Assembly: GCA_946902875.1 (NCBI GenBank)
Contig: OX336351.1
Span: forward strand, 186,001 to 250,000
Source: Nematopogon swammerdamellus
Lineage: Eukaryota > Arthropoda > Insecta > Lepidoptera > Adelidae
Direction of reading: 5' to 3'
Length of the DNA stretch: 64,000 nt
A program made the position numbers and the translations under genes. The notes below the pieces were generated by a model. The model was not told the origin of the DNA. It saw only the letters and a list, made by a program, of their open reading frames with translations, and made no database searches. Of this stretch, positions 18,658 through 29,138 are shown piece after piece. Numbering within the stretch: the first letter of the stretch is position 1; each line of letters starts with the position of its first letter.

Positions 18658-20947
18658 CTATGTGGTCCCATTTTATTCTTGTTGGACATTCCGTGCTGAA
18701 TGCTGGATGCTCAGTGGACTGCTTCTTTTCCCTTTTGCAATTGATGCATGCCGGTGGCAGGCCACTCTTCTTAGCCTCGCATTGCGAAAGTATATGTTCT
18801 TCTCCACAATAAGTGCAAATGCGAGCCTTTTCGCGGCATATCTTGGTCGTGTGACCAAAAGCCAAGCATTTGCTACATTGCATTAGGGGTGTCTGGTCAT
18901 GCACATCTATAACCTGGTAACCCAAGAAGGCGAATCCTCTCTCGGTCAGGGCTTTGTGATTTGTCGGCGACACTTGCACTATGACGTGGTTTTGCAGGTC
19001 ATTTCGTGCATTGCGTCTGTACCTGACAGTAGCCGAGTCCTTAATGCCAAAGATGTCCTTGTTTTGTGCCAGGAGATGGGATACCACTTCTTCATCTTTC
19101 AAATATTTCTGCACATTGTTGAGCCTAATTAATGGGTCTTTTAAAGGTGCGTCTTTGATCTCCAGATCAGCTTCCTTTAGGGCAGCCTTTAATAGATCGG
19201 CGTCATTTTTATTCCCTAGCCCAAGTTCAACTTTAGAGTCGCGGGCGCGCCTCATTCTGGTGAGCCCCACGCCCAAGCTGTCCAGCTTGACGGCTGTTGC
19301 CATTTTATCCATAATGATATCGCTGGAGTCCTGAGGATTTTTGGAGCTCACCAGAATGACGTGGCTCGATTCCGGACGTCGGGTCTCTTTAGCCAGAATT
19401 CTCGCGTAGGTTGGTTTAGCTGCTGAAATGTCGTCTAGTTTAGCGAGGATCTTTTGGTCACGCACATTCCCAGATGCGGTAGTGGCTTCCTTGAGGCTGG
19501 CGATCTCCCTGCGAAGCTCGGACAACTCCAATTCACTGTTCAGGGTGAGCCGGGTTGAATTATCGCATTCGGTATTCCTCTCCACACGCTGCACCACCTG
19601 TGTAACCGCCTCTATTCTCTCGCACAGTGGCTTCAGGGCCTCCTGCATACATGCGGTAGTCGCCTCCCTAGGAAAGGTCGCCCGCCCTTGTGGTCCCTCG
19701 ACCAGAGACGCCACTGCAGTTCGCAGCTCCGCCATGCCCTCCAGTAACGGAGCCAACGCTTCCCGGACGGCCACATAGACCTCCGATACTCCCGAGGCTC
19801 CACCCACCGGTTCAGGCTCCGAAAGCGGCTCCCTCACCAGGGAGGCTGAGTTCTTTTGCGCGTGTGCAGTGTAGATAGTGTCAAACATGCTCTGGAGGCT
19901 CTGGAGGCGGGTCTGCGCCCTTTCCAATCCGGCCTCTATTATTCGCACCGCATTCCCAGAGTCCTGCCAGGCCACTCCAGGGCCAGTGTCCCCCAGCAGA
20001 TTTGGTCCCGCAGCGGTAGACGCGGGGCGCGCAAGCAGGCCAGCGACACCCTTCCGAACCTCTTCCACCTTATCCAGCTGGCCTGGCGCTTCGTATGCCA
20101 GCCAGTCCCTAATGCTTGAGGTTTGGTCGAGGGTGCTTTTTATGTCGGCGTGGGCTGCCTGCAACGCCTCCGAGTGGCTCGCGTGGAGCGCCATCATTTC
20201 TTTTACATGCGCTCGCTCCACATGAACCAGCTCCCTGGCGTGGCGTGCCTTGGCCGCCTCCAGCTCGGCGAGCCTGCGGGCCCGAGAGTCCGAGAGCGCA
20301 AGGGCGACCTCATAAAGTTCTTGAAGGCATTCGTGTGTGGTCACCTTGCACTCCCGCCTCATATTTCCCGCCTGCTCGAGGGCGGCCTTGCCCCGCTGGA
20401 GGAGGTCGTTGGCCCGGGCGTTCGCCTGGTCCATCCTGACCCCGGCGCCCACCCTAGTCGGGAGCATGCTCGCGCGCGACGCGTGGACGGGAGAGGGGTC
20501 GCGCGAGCCAGAGCCCACCGACGACCACTCCTCGTCCGACTGGAAGTCGATGCCGAGCTCCTTGAGCTCCCGGTCGACGTCCAGACGGGACTCCGTCGAC
20601 GCGCCACCGCTTAAAACCGGGTTCAGCGGGGTCCACTCAGGCGAATCCAGCGCCTCATCCGACACTAAGACCGCGGAGGTCGCAGGTCGCGGGGTCGGGT
20701 CCGATCCCGCTGGCGGGCCAGCATCTGATGTAACAAATTTTCGGGTGGGGTCCGCGGCCTCCGCGAGGGACATCCCTGCCTGGGGGTTCCGCTTAACCGT
20801 CTGCCGACGCAGAGTCTGCTCCCGGAGGTCAGGGCTATAACCCGCTGAGTTGGACTTCCGTGATTTCGGTGCCCCGGGTTGGCCGTCTCTCTGCGACCTG
20901 ACTGGCGGACTCGCTGCCCCCTTCCTGGCTATGAATTTTGGTGGCAT
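18629..20947 (-). CDS. TRAS D ORF1: gag-like RNA-binding protein with zinc knuckles
   Basis: About 772 residues from the first ATG (20947, context AACATGCC); the open frame extends 15 codons further upstream without ATG. The N-terminal third is charged and serine/proline rich. The middle (about 190-520) is rich in Glu, Arg, Leu and Ala with coiled-coil character. The last 85 residues hold three cysteine-histidine knuckles: CSKCLAFGHTTKIC, CTYCGEEHILSQC, and a third starting CINC and ending STEC. R1-clade ORF1 proteins with this layout bind element RNA and, for TRAS and SART, direct the RNP to telomeres. The stop TAA is at 18629-18631, inside the open ORF2 frame, consistent with coupled expression of the two proteins. 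Confidence 0.92.
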   Translation of the reverse strand: MPPKFIARKGAASPPVRSQRDGQPGAPKSRKSNSAGYSPDLREQTLRRQTVKRNPQAGMSLAEAADPTRKFVTSDAGPPAGSDPTPRPATSAVLVSDEALDSPEWTPLNPVLSGGASTESRLDVDRELKELGIDFQSDEEWSSVGSGSRDPSPVHASRASMLPTRVGAGVRMDQANARANDLLQRGKAALEQAGNMRRECKVTTHECLQELYEVALALSDSRARRLAELEAAKARHARELVHVERAHVKEMMALHASHSEALQAAHADIKSTLDQTSSIRDWLAYEAPGQLDKVEEVRKGVAGLLARPASTAAGPNLLGDTGPGVAWQDSGNAVRIIEAGLERAQTRLQSLQSMFDTIYTAHAQKNSASLVREPLSEPEPVGGASGVSEVYVAVREALAPLLEGMAELRTAVASLVEGPQGRATFPREATTACMQEALKPLCERIEAVTQVVQRVERNTECDNSTRLTLNSELELSELRREIASLKEATTASGNVRDQKILAKLDDISAAKPTYARILAKETRRPESSHVILVSSKNPQDSSDIIMDKMATAVKLDSLGVGLTRMRRARDSKVELGLGNKNDADLLKAALKEADLEIKDAPLKDPLIRLNNVQKYLKDEEVVSHLLAQNKDIFGIKDSATVRYRRNARNDLQNHVIVQVSPTNHKALTERGFAFLGYQVIDVHDQTPLMQCSKCLAFGHTTKICREKARICTYCGEEHILSQCEAKKSGLPPACINCKREKKQSTEHPAFSTECPTRIKWDHIARSRVNYHC

Positions 20948-22511
20948 GTTAGGCTCAGGAATCGGTCGGTAAGACACAGGTACACTAGTCAATGCACTAT
21001 TTACTCAAGAGGATAGATATCACCAAAGTACAAGACACATAAATACAAAGAAACATAAATACAAAAGAAAAAAGAAAAGAAATAAATGTGTAGAGACAAC
21101 AAGACAATTTCCAAGGTGCAGGACACGTTATACACATCCAAATTATAAAGTTTACCTTAATAGTGTCACAATCAATCTCAGGCAATGTGTAATTTTGATA
21201 ATAATTTTTTTTAATAAGTATTATATCTTTTTACAAGATAATGAGGCCGTTATTTAACATAATTCCTGGGGTTTGTACACACAGAATTTTGTCAGGCAAA
21301 AGTTGTCTCCAGGAAATTCCGTGGTAGGTTTCGACACTTTGCAAGGTAGCTAGCGATGAGGAAACGGTACCATCGGAAAGCCCTGGAAAAATGGTGCTAG
21401 GGTCAATTTCTCCCAAAGTCCTGAGTCTCCTGGTTTGGGAATTGTGGCCGCCCGAAAAAAAATTCCCAGAGGGGGGGTGAGGCAAAAAGTTGCGGAGGGG
21501 GGGGGGGGGGGAAAGTGCGCCCCACGAAAGTGGGGGGGGGGGGGTACCCCGCGGGGGGTGGGTGGCCACACGCGGGCCTCCGCTACTCAATTGAGTGAGC
21601 GAGACAGCGCCATACAAAGTTTGGCCTTCACCCTCACTCGCTACTCAATTGTGTGAGCGAGACAGCGCCCTACAGAGTTCCTGCCTTCTCCCTCACTCGC
21701 TACTCGACTGTGTGAGCGAGACACGAGGTTTGCGCCTTCTCTCTCCCACAATCGGGTAGCGAGACCTCCTTGCCACTGCTATGCCCCTGGTACCTATCAA
21801 TATTTCAAATTGGTGCTGTTCGTCTCCCTGGCGGTCTACCGCGGAGGTGGAGGTGTCTTCGGAAAGCTGAGGAGCAGCCGCGTCGACTGGTGCTGGTGAG
21901 GACCTCGACGGAGCACCCGGTGGATCTTCAACTCGAGCTGCGCCCCCGCCTACGGGTGTGAGCGGGACAGGTGTAGCGCCCTCAACCGTCACGGGTGCGA
22001 GCGAGACACCGCTGGTACGGTTCGCTCCGACGAGCCAAACTCAGTGGCTGGCGGCGTCCTACTCTCTGGCAACACTGGCCCGACGCTACAATTTGAAACT
22101 GACGTCTAACGTCAAACGTCAACGGACGCTGTCACTTTGTTTGTTTAGCACAAAATAAACAGTTTTTGATGGCTTACTGCTGTCCGAATCACGCTAACGC
22201 GGTGTACTTGGTGTCCCGAGATTCGCACCAGCCCGGCGGTCAGCCTGGTGTGCGCCACAGCAGTCCTCGACGCGGGGGAGAGCCACTTCAGGAATCCCGC
22301 GCCAATTGTATGGGGCGGCTGGTGCACACGGGAAACGGCTTTTCCCTGCCAGGTCCTTCTTCGGGTCGGGCCACCAACACTCGCACACACTTCCAGACAC
22401 TTGTTGAACACGGTGCACAACTTGGTTTACTTGGAAACACTGTTTTGGAATTTTGAGCGTGGAGGTGCCTATTGCAGTTGCTTCTTACTCAAGCGTTGGC
22501 TTGGAACTGGG

Positions 22512-22756
22512 TTAGGTTAGGTTAGGTTAGGTTAGGTTAGGTTAGGTTAGGTTAGGTTAGGTTAGGTTAGGTTAGGTTAGGTTAGGTTAGGTTAGGTTAG
22601 GTTAGGTTAGGTTAGGTTAGGTTAGGTTAGGTTAGGTTAGGTTAGGTTAGGTTAGGTTAGGTTAGGTTAGGTTAGGTTAGGTTAGGTTAGGTTAGGTTAG
22701 GTTAGGTTAGGTTAGGTTAGGTTAGGTTAGGTTAGGTTAGGTTAGGTTAGGTTAGG
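22512..22756 (+). repeat. (TTAGG)n telomeric repeat, about 49 units
   Basis: The longest pure TTAGG block in the window, between the 5' end of full-length TRAS D and the poly(A) end of TRAS C. Confidence 0.98.
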
Positions 22757-22902
22757 TTTTTTTTTTTTTTTTTTATTATGAATAGCTTTATTTTCCATAG
22801 ACACAGAGTCCATGCTCTTTTCTGCATAGGTTAACATATTATTACTTCTTATTTAGAATACACGCTACAAGGTTTGCTGATACTGTTACTGTTATGCTGT
22901 GG

Positions 22903-22937
<35 letters not shown>

Positions 22938-23009
22938 TTATCGTAAATATTTATTTTATTCCATATTATTTATTTATTTATGTATATATGTTGTTTTTGT
23001 GTTTTTTTG

Positions 23010-23040
<31 letters not shown>

Positions 23041-24338
23041 ATATACTCGTAATTCCACAGATCCTTACAGACATCATTGACAACAATTAGCACTTTCTTA
23101 ACAACATTGCTACGATTTATGGCTACGCACTTAAGATTACAATGCAAAGTGTACAACTGCTATTTACATTTCCATTTACCCTGACTTTCCATATATTATG
23201 TAGTGTGGATACATACAGTTAAATTTTTTTTTTTTTTTTTTTTTTCTTAACTACACGATTAACAAAAAAAGTGGCAATTACTTAGTAACATTCTACAAGT
23301 TAGGGCTACATTCTTTCAAAGATAAAACTGCAAGCGCTTAGCTACTATTTACTTGAGTTCCTCTTTGCTGCCACCCGGGCTATCTTTCCGGCAAACTCCA
23401 AAAATGCAGGCCTGCTTTTGCCGTCTTGGAACAGGTGAGGAAGCGTTTCGATCTTTATCGCGGTGTTGGTCTTAGCGCCCAGATCGAAGCGCTCCCTTTC
23501 GAAGCGTGGGCACTCCAACAGTAGATGCCACACCGTCTCGTCCTTCTCGGGATCGCAGACACAAGAGGGACTGTCCTTAATGTGGAAGCGATGCAGGTAC
23601 TCTGCAAAGCCTCCATGTCCAGTCAAGATCGTGACATGTACAGGGTTCAGAGTGGTTTGCCTCACTATCTTGTTGGCTTGAGCCACATCTGGGAGAAACA
23701 CCTTTGTCACTGAACCCGTAGTAGATGCCACGTACCTTTCCTGCCACTTCCGGACAGTCTCCTTTCGGATCCGCGATCTCACGTGCGACACCGGGACGGC
23801 GTCGTAATCGGGCGCGGTCTTTTTGTGGAGAGCTGCATCTTTGGCCAGCTCATCTGCCCTCTCATTTCCTGGAGTACCCGTGTGGGCACGCAGCCAGAAC
23901 AGGAGCACATTTCTCCCCTCCGCACGGATCTCCCCAACACAGCCTCGTATGGCTTCCGCCAGTGGGTGAAGCGACTTGGGATTAGCCAGCAGATCGAGCG
24001 AAGACCTTGAGTCACTCAGGATGCTCACTGACGGCGCCTTGCTGCGCTTCACCGCCTGTACTGCTTTTAAGAGCGCATACAGCTCTGATTGGAATACCGT
24101 GCAGAATGGTTCGAGTCTGAACTTTGAGCTGCGAACCTCCCTGCCGTCCTCCCACCAAGTGTAGGCAGCTCCGACTTTCCCCTCTATCTTGCTACCATCG
24201 GTGTATATTTGGGGGCCGGTCGCTTGGTGGAGGGAGTCGTCTCCATCCTCGATAAGTTCGTATGACATCGCAGGTTGCGCGGCGGGATGGGCAACATTTG
24301 CGAAATGCGCTCTCTGTTCCATCTGCCTGCCCGGGGGC
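22757..24338 (-). mobile_element. TRAS-type retrotransposon C, near-identical to B, cut by an assembly gap
   Basis: The poly(A) end joins CCTAA at 22757. From there to 24338 the sequence follows element B (12061-13645) base for base, apart from homopolymer lengths. The 5' side runs into the run of N, so its true extent is unknown and it could be longer than B. Two such similar copies 10.7 kb apart mean recent retrotransposition or a recent segmental duplication of the array. Confidence 0.92.
23345..24338 (-). CDS. TRAS C ORF2 fragment: RNase H and zinc finger, 5' part in gap
   Basis: Encodes from MEQRAHFANVAHPAAQ to the stop the same protein as TRAS B ORF2: RNase H motifs YTDGSK, FQSELYAL, LSDSRSS, NERADELAK and the C-terminal C-x-C...H...C finger. 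The frame is open into the gap, so whether the RT and EN domains exist in this copy cannot be told. Confidence 0.88.
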
Positions 24339-24538
24339 NNNNNNNNNNNNNNNNNNNNNNNNNNNNNNNNNNNNNNNNNNNNNNNNNNNNNNNNNNNNNN
24401 NNNNNNNNNNNNNNNNNNNNNNNNNNNNNNNNNNNNNNNNNNNNNNNNNNNNNNNNNNNNNNNNNNNNNNNNNNNNNNNNNNNNNNNNNNNNNNNNNNNN
24501 NNNNNNNNNNNNNNNNNNNNNNNNNNNNNNNNNNNNNN
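24339..24538. other. Assembly gap of exactly 200 N
   Basis: Two hundred unknown bases, a round number typical of scaffolders that insert a fixed-size gap for an unknown distance. Sequence to the left is TRAS/TTAGG array; sequence to the right is an unrelated irregular satellite. Adjacency of the two sides is therefore not established by sequence. Confidence 0.98.
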
Positions 24539-25354
24539 TTAGGATATTAGGATAGGAAGGATTATTAGGATTAGGATTATTAGGATAGGAAGGATTATTA
24601 GGATTAGGATTATTAGGATTATTAGGATATTAGGATAGGAAGGATTATTAGGATTAGGATATTAGGATTATTAGGATTAGGATTATTAGGATTATTAGGA
24701 TATTAGGATAGGAAGGATTATTAGGATTAGGATTATTAGGATAGGAAGGATTATTAGGATTAGGATTATTAGGATAGGAAGGATTATTAGGATTAGGATT
24801 ATTAGGATATTAGGATTAGGATATTAGGATTATTAGGATTAGGATTATTAGGATAGGAAGGATTATTAGGATTAGGATATTAGGATTATTAGGATTAGGA
24901 TTATTAGGATTATTAGGATATTAGGATAGGAAGGATTATTAGGATTAGGATTATTAGGATAGGAAGGATTATTAGGATTAGGATTATTAGGATTATTAGG
25001 ATATTAGGATAGGAAGGATTATTAGGATTAGGATTATTAGGATAGGAAGGATTATTAGGATTAGGATTATTAGGATTATTAGGATATTAGGATAGGAAGG
25101 ATTATTAGGATTAGGATTATTAGGATAGGAAGGATTATTAGGATTAGGATATTAGGATTATTAGGATTAGGATTATTAGGATTATTAGGATATTAGGATA
25201 GGAAGGATTATTAGGATTAGGATTATTAGGATAGGAAGGATTATTAGGATTAGGATTATTAGGATATTAGGATTAGGATTATTAGGATATTAGGATTAGG
25301 ATATTAGGATTATTAGGATTAGGATTAGGATATTAGGATTATTAGGATTAGGAT
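24539..25354 (+). repeat. Irregular satellite built from TTAGGAT-type words
   Basis: About 815 bp made of TTAGGAT, ATTAGGAT, TATTAGGAT and AGGAAGGAT words in varying order, with higher-order blocks such as 'aggataggaaggattattag' recurring. It resembles TTAGG in word content and strand but never shows consecutive TTAGG units, so it is not a functional telomeric repeat as seen. It begins at the gap. Confidence 0.9.
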
Positions 25355-26245
25355 GTACTAAGATGAAAAAAAAATTGATTTAGCGTTTATATTTTTTTTT
25401 TTCAAAAATCTTATCGCGAAATGTTAATAAAATGTATTTAATTGGACAGTGATTGTTTGATAAGCAAGTAGTTAGGTACTTGCCAAATTGGAAGTACTAC
25501 ATATATGTATTTTCTTCACAATTCGCGTGACATGCTTTTTGAAAACCAATCGAAAACCAGAACTTTTTTAAATTTTGGATTTTTTTTTTATAAAAGCTTC
25601 TTTTAAAATAGTTTTTTATTCAATACGCTAGAGGGCGGGCGGGATAGGACAATAGAACATCGGTAAGAAAACGAAAGGGACAGACCTAGATAGATACTCG
25701 ATGATTTAATAGTAAATCATTATTTTTTTTGTTATTTAGTTATATTAGGTGTTTTGAATGAAACAAATTGTTATTATTTAAATAATAAACCTATATTCAG
25801 ATTCAGATGCTTATTTCGCTATAAAGAGCACACAACATTAAACATATTTCATTGAGATATCCTATTACTTTAAGTGAGCTAAACTTGTATATATATAATT
25901 GGTTTCTCGGAAACGGCTCTAACGATTTGGATGAAATTTAGTATTTAGACAATGTTATTTTTTTTAAGTTTATCTAGATAGGTGTAGACGCCGAGCGAAG
26001 TTCGGTCGCCCAGGTACTAATATTATAATGCTTCAACAAAAAGTGTTTGTTTTGGCCCGCAGCACCAGCAGTGCAATCTATAATGAAGCACCGGGCAAGA
26101 AACCGAAACAGACATAATATAGCACTTCATATTGAGAGATCAGTTCATAAGCATGTTTCATGATCTACTTACTTATTTAAAGTATTGATTGATTTATAGC
26201 GGCACTGTCTCAAGGTAACGCCTCGCTCCATTGTGAAAGATAGCT
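25355..26245. other. AT-rich spacer with a Helitron-like 3' end at about 25900-26020
   Basis: No gene seen. At 25991-26005 CCGAGCGAAGTTCGG can form a short hairpin, followed by 'tcgcccaggta' and CTAA (26017-26020) before T. This fits the Helitron rule of a hairpin just before CTRR with insertion next to T. The upstream phrase 'ggtttctcggaaacggctct' is common in lepidopteran dispersed repeats. Confidence 0.5.
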
Positions 26246-29138
26246 GATGAAAACCAAACATTACTACACTCATGAAAACCAAACATTACTACACTCATGA
26301 AAACCAAACATTACTACACTCATGAAAACCAAACATTACTACACTCATGAAAACCAAACATTACTACACTCATGAAAACCAAACATTACTACACTCGTGA
26401 AAACCAAACATTACTACACTCGTGAAAACCAAACATTACTACACTCGTGAAAACCAAACATTACTACACTCATGAAAACCAAACATTACTACACTCATGA
26501 AAACCAAACATTACTACACTCATGAAAACCAAACATTACTACACTCATGAAAACCAAACATTACTACACTCATGAAAACCAAACATTACTACACTCATGA
26601 AAACCAAACATTACTACACTCGTGAAAACCAAACATTACTACACTCGTGAAAACCAAACATTACTACACTCGTGAAAACCAAACATTACTACACTCATGA
26701 AAACCAAACATTACTACACTCATGAAAACCAAACATTACTACACTCATGAAAACCAAACATTACTACACTCGTGAAAACCAAACATTACTACACTCATGA
26801 AAACCAAACATTACTACACTCGTGAAAACCAAACATTACTACACTCATGAAAACCAAACATTACTACACTCATGAAAACCAAACATTACTACACTCATGA
26901 AAACCAAACATTACTACACTCGTGAAAACCAAACATTACTACACTCATGAAAACCAAACATTACTACACTCATGAAAACCAAACATTACTACACTCATGA
27001 AAACCAAACATTACTACACTCATGAAAACCAAACATTACTACACTCATGAAAACCAAACATTACTACACTCATGAAAACCAAACATTACTACACTCATGA
27101 AAACCAAACATTACTACACTCATGAAAACCAAACATTACTACACTCGTGAAAACCAAACATTACTACACTCATGAAAACCAAACATTACTACACTCATGA
27201 AAACCAAACATTACTACACTCATGAAAACCAAACATTACTACACTCATGAAAACCAAACATTACTACACTCATGAAAACCAAACATTACTACACTCGTGA
27301 AAACCAAACATTACTACACTCATGAAAACCAAACATTACTACACTCGTGAAAACCAAACATTACTACACTCATGAAAACCAAACATTACTACACTCATGA
27401 AAACCAAACATTACTACACTCATGAAAACCAAACATTACTACACTCATGAAAACCAAACATTACTACACTCGTGAAAACCAAACATTACTACACTCATGA
27501 AAACCAAACATTACTACACTCGTGAAAACCAAACATTACTACACTCATGAAAACCAAACATTACTACACTCGTGAAAACCAAACATTACTACACTCATGA
27601 AAACCAAACATTACTACACTCATGAAAACCAAACATTACTACACTCATGAAAACCAAACATTACTACACTCGTGAAAACCAAACATTACTACACTCGTGA
27701 AAACCAAACATTACTACACTCGTGAAAACCAAACATTACTACACTCATGAAAACCAAACATTACTACACTCATGAAAACCAAACATTACTACACTCATGA
27801 AAACCAAACATTACTACACTCATGAAAACCAAACATTACTACACTCGTGAAAACCAAACATTACTACACTCATGAAAACCAAACATTACTACACTCGTGA
27901 AAACCAAACATTACTACACTCATGAAAACCAAACATTACTACACTCATGAAAACCAAACATTACTACACTCATGAAAACCAAACATTACTACACTCGTGA
28001 AAACCAAACATTACTACACTCATGAAAACCAAACATTACTACACTCATGAAAACCAAACATTACTACACTCATGAAAACCAAACATTACTACACTCATGA
28101 AAACCAAACATTACTACACTCATGAAAACCAAACATTACTACACTCATGAAAACCAAACATTACTACACTCATGAAAACCAAACATTACTACACTCATGA
28201 AAACCAAACATTACTACACTCGTGAAAACCAAACATTACTACACTCATGAAAACCAAACATTACTACACTCATGAAAACCAAACATTACTACACTCATGA
28301 AAACCAAACATTACTACACTCATGAAAACCAAACATTACTACACTCATGAAAACCAAACATTACTACACTCGTGAAAACCAAACATTACTACACTCATGA
28401 AAACCAAACATTACTACACTCGTGAAAACCAAACATTACTACACTCATGAAAACCAAACATTACTACACTCATGAAAACCAAACATTACTACACTCATGA
28501 AAACCAAACATTACTACACTCATGAAAACCAAACATTACTACACTCATGAAAACCAAACATTACTACAATCATGAAAACCAAACATTACTACACTCATGA
28601 AAACCAAACATTACTACACTCATGAAAACCAAACATTACTACACTCATGAAAACCAAACATTACTACACTCATGAAAACCAAACATTACTACACTCATGA
28701 AAACCAAACATTACTACACTCATGAAAACCAAACATTACTACACTCATGAAAACCAAACATTACTACACTCATGAAAACCAAACATTACTACACTCATGA
28801 AAACCAAACATTACTACACTCATGAAAACCAAACATTACTACACTCATGAAAACCAAACATTACTACACTCATGAAAACCAAACATTACTACACTCATGA
28901 AAACCAAACATTACTACACTCATGAAAACCAAACATTACTACAATCATGAAAACCAAACATTACTACACTCATGAAAACCAAACATTACTACACTCATGA
29001 AAACCAAACATTACTACACTCATGAAAACCAAACATTACTACACTCATGATAACCAAACATTACTACACTCGTGAAAACCAAACATTACTACACTCATGA
29101 TAACCAAACATTACTACACTCATGATAACCAAACATTA
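26246..29138. repeat. 25-bp minisatellite, about 115 copies without indels
   Basis: The unit begins CATGAAAACCAAACATTACT and ends ACACT, 25 bp in all. The word 'aaacattact' at 26281 is still in phase at 29131, exactly 114 periods later, so there is no net indel in 2.85 kb. The main variation is the second base of the unit (CATG versus CGTG). Rare variants are 'tacaatca' (about 28568 and 28943) and 'gataacc' in the last units. No start-to-stop frame of note. Confidence 0.97.

Larger units (their letters stand above)
13911..22510 (-). mobile_element. Full-length TRAS-type telomeric non-LTR retrotransposon D
   Basis: An 8.6-kb element on the minus strand: 5' UTR about 20948-22510, ORF1 18629-20947, ORF2 14920-18657, and a 3' UTR of about 1 kb ending in poly(A) (13911-13934 as T) joined to CCTAA. 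The 3' UTR has an internal A-rich block with (CAAAA)n at about 14431-14523. The 5' UTR has a 58-59-bp direct repeat around 21583, 21641 and 21700 ('gctactcaattgtgtgagcg') and C-rich runs on the sense strand (21475-21560). TTAGG repeats flank both sides. Both ORFs are open, so this copy could be the active source of the family. TRAS elements are known from Bombyx telomeres, where their endonuclease cuts the TTAGG strand between T and A. Confidence 0.95.

Noticed and set aside
16415..20840. Plus-strand ORFs opposite the TRAS D genes
   Set aside because: They are antisense shadows of ORF1 and ORF2, with no domains of their own.
13911..22510. SART rather than TRAS assignment
   Set aside because: In SART the poly(A) joins TTAGG; here it joins CCTAA, which is the TRAS orientation.
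24539..25354. Functional telomeric repeat
   Set aside because: Consecutive TTAGG units never occur; words are interrupted by A and vary in length.
26246..29138. CRISPR-like appearance of the 25-bp array
   Set aside because: There are no unique spacers between repeats, the units are directly adjacent, and the context is a eukaryotic nuclear genome.
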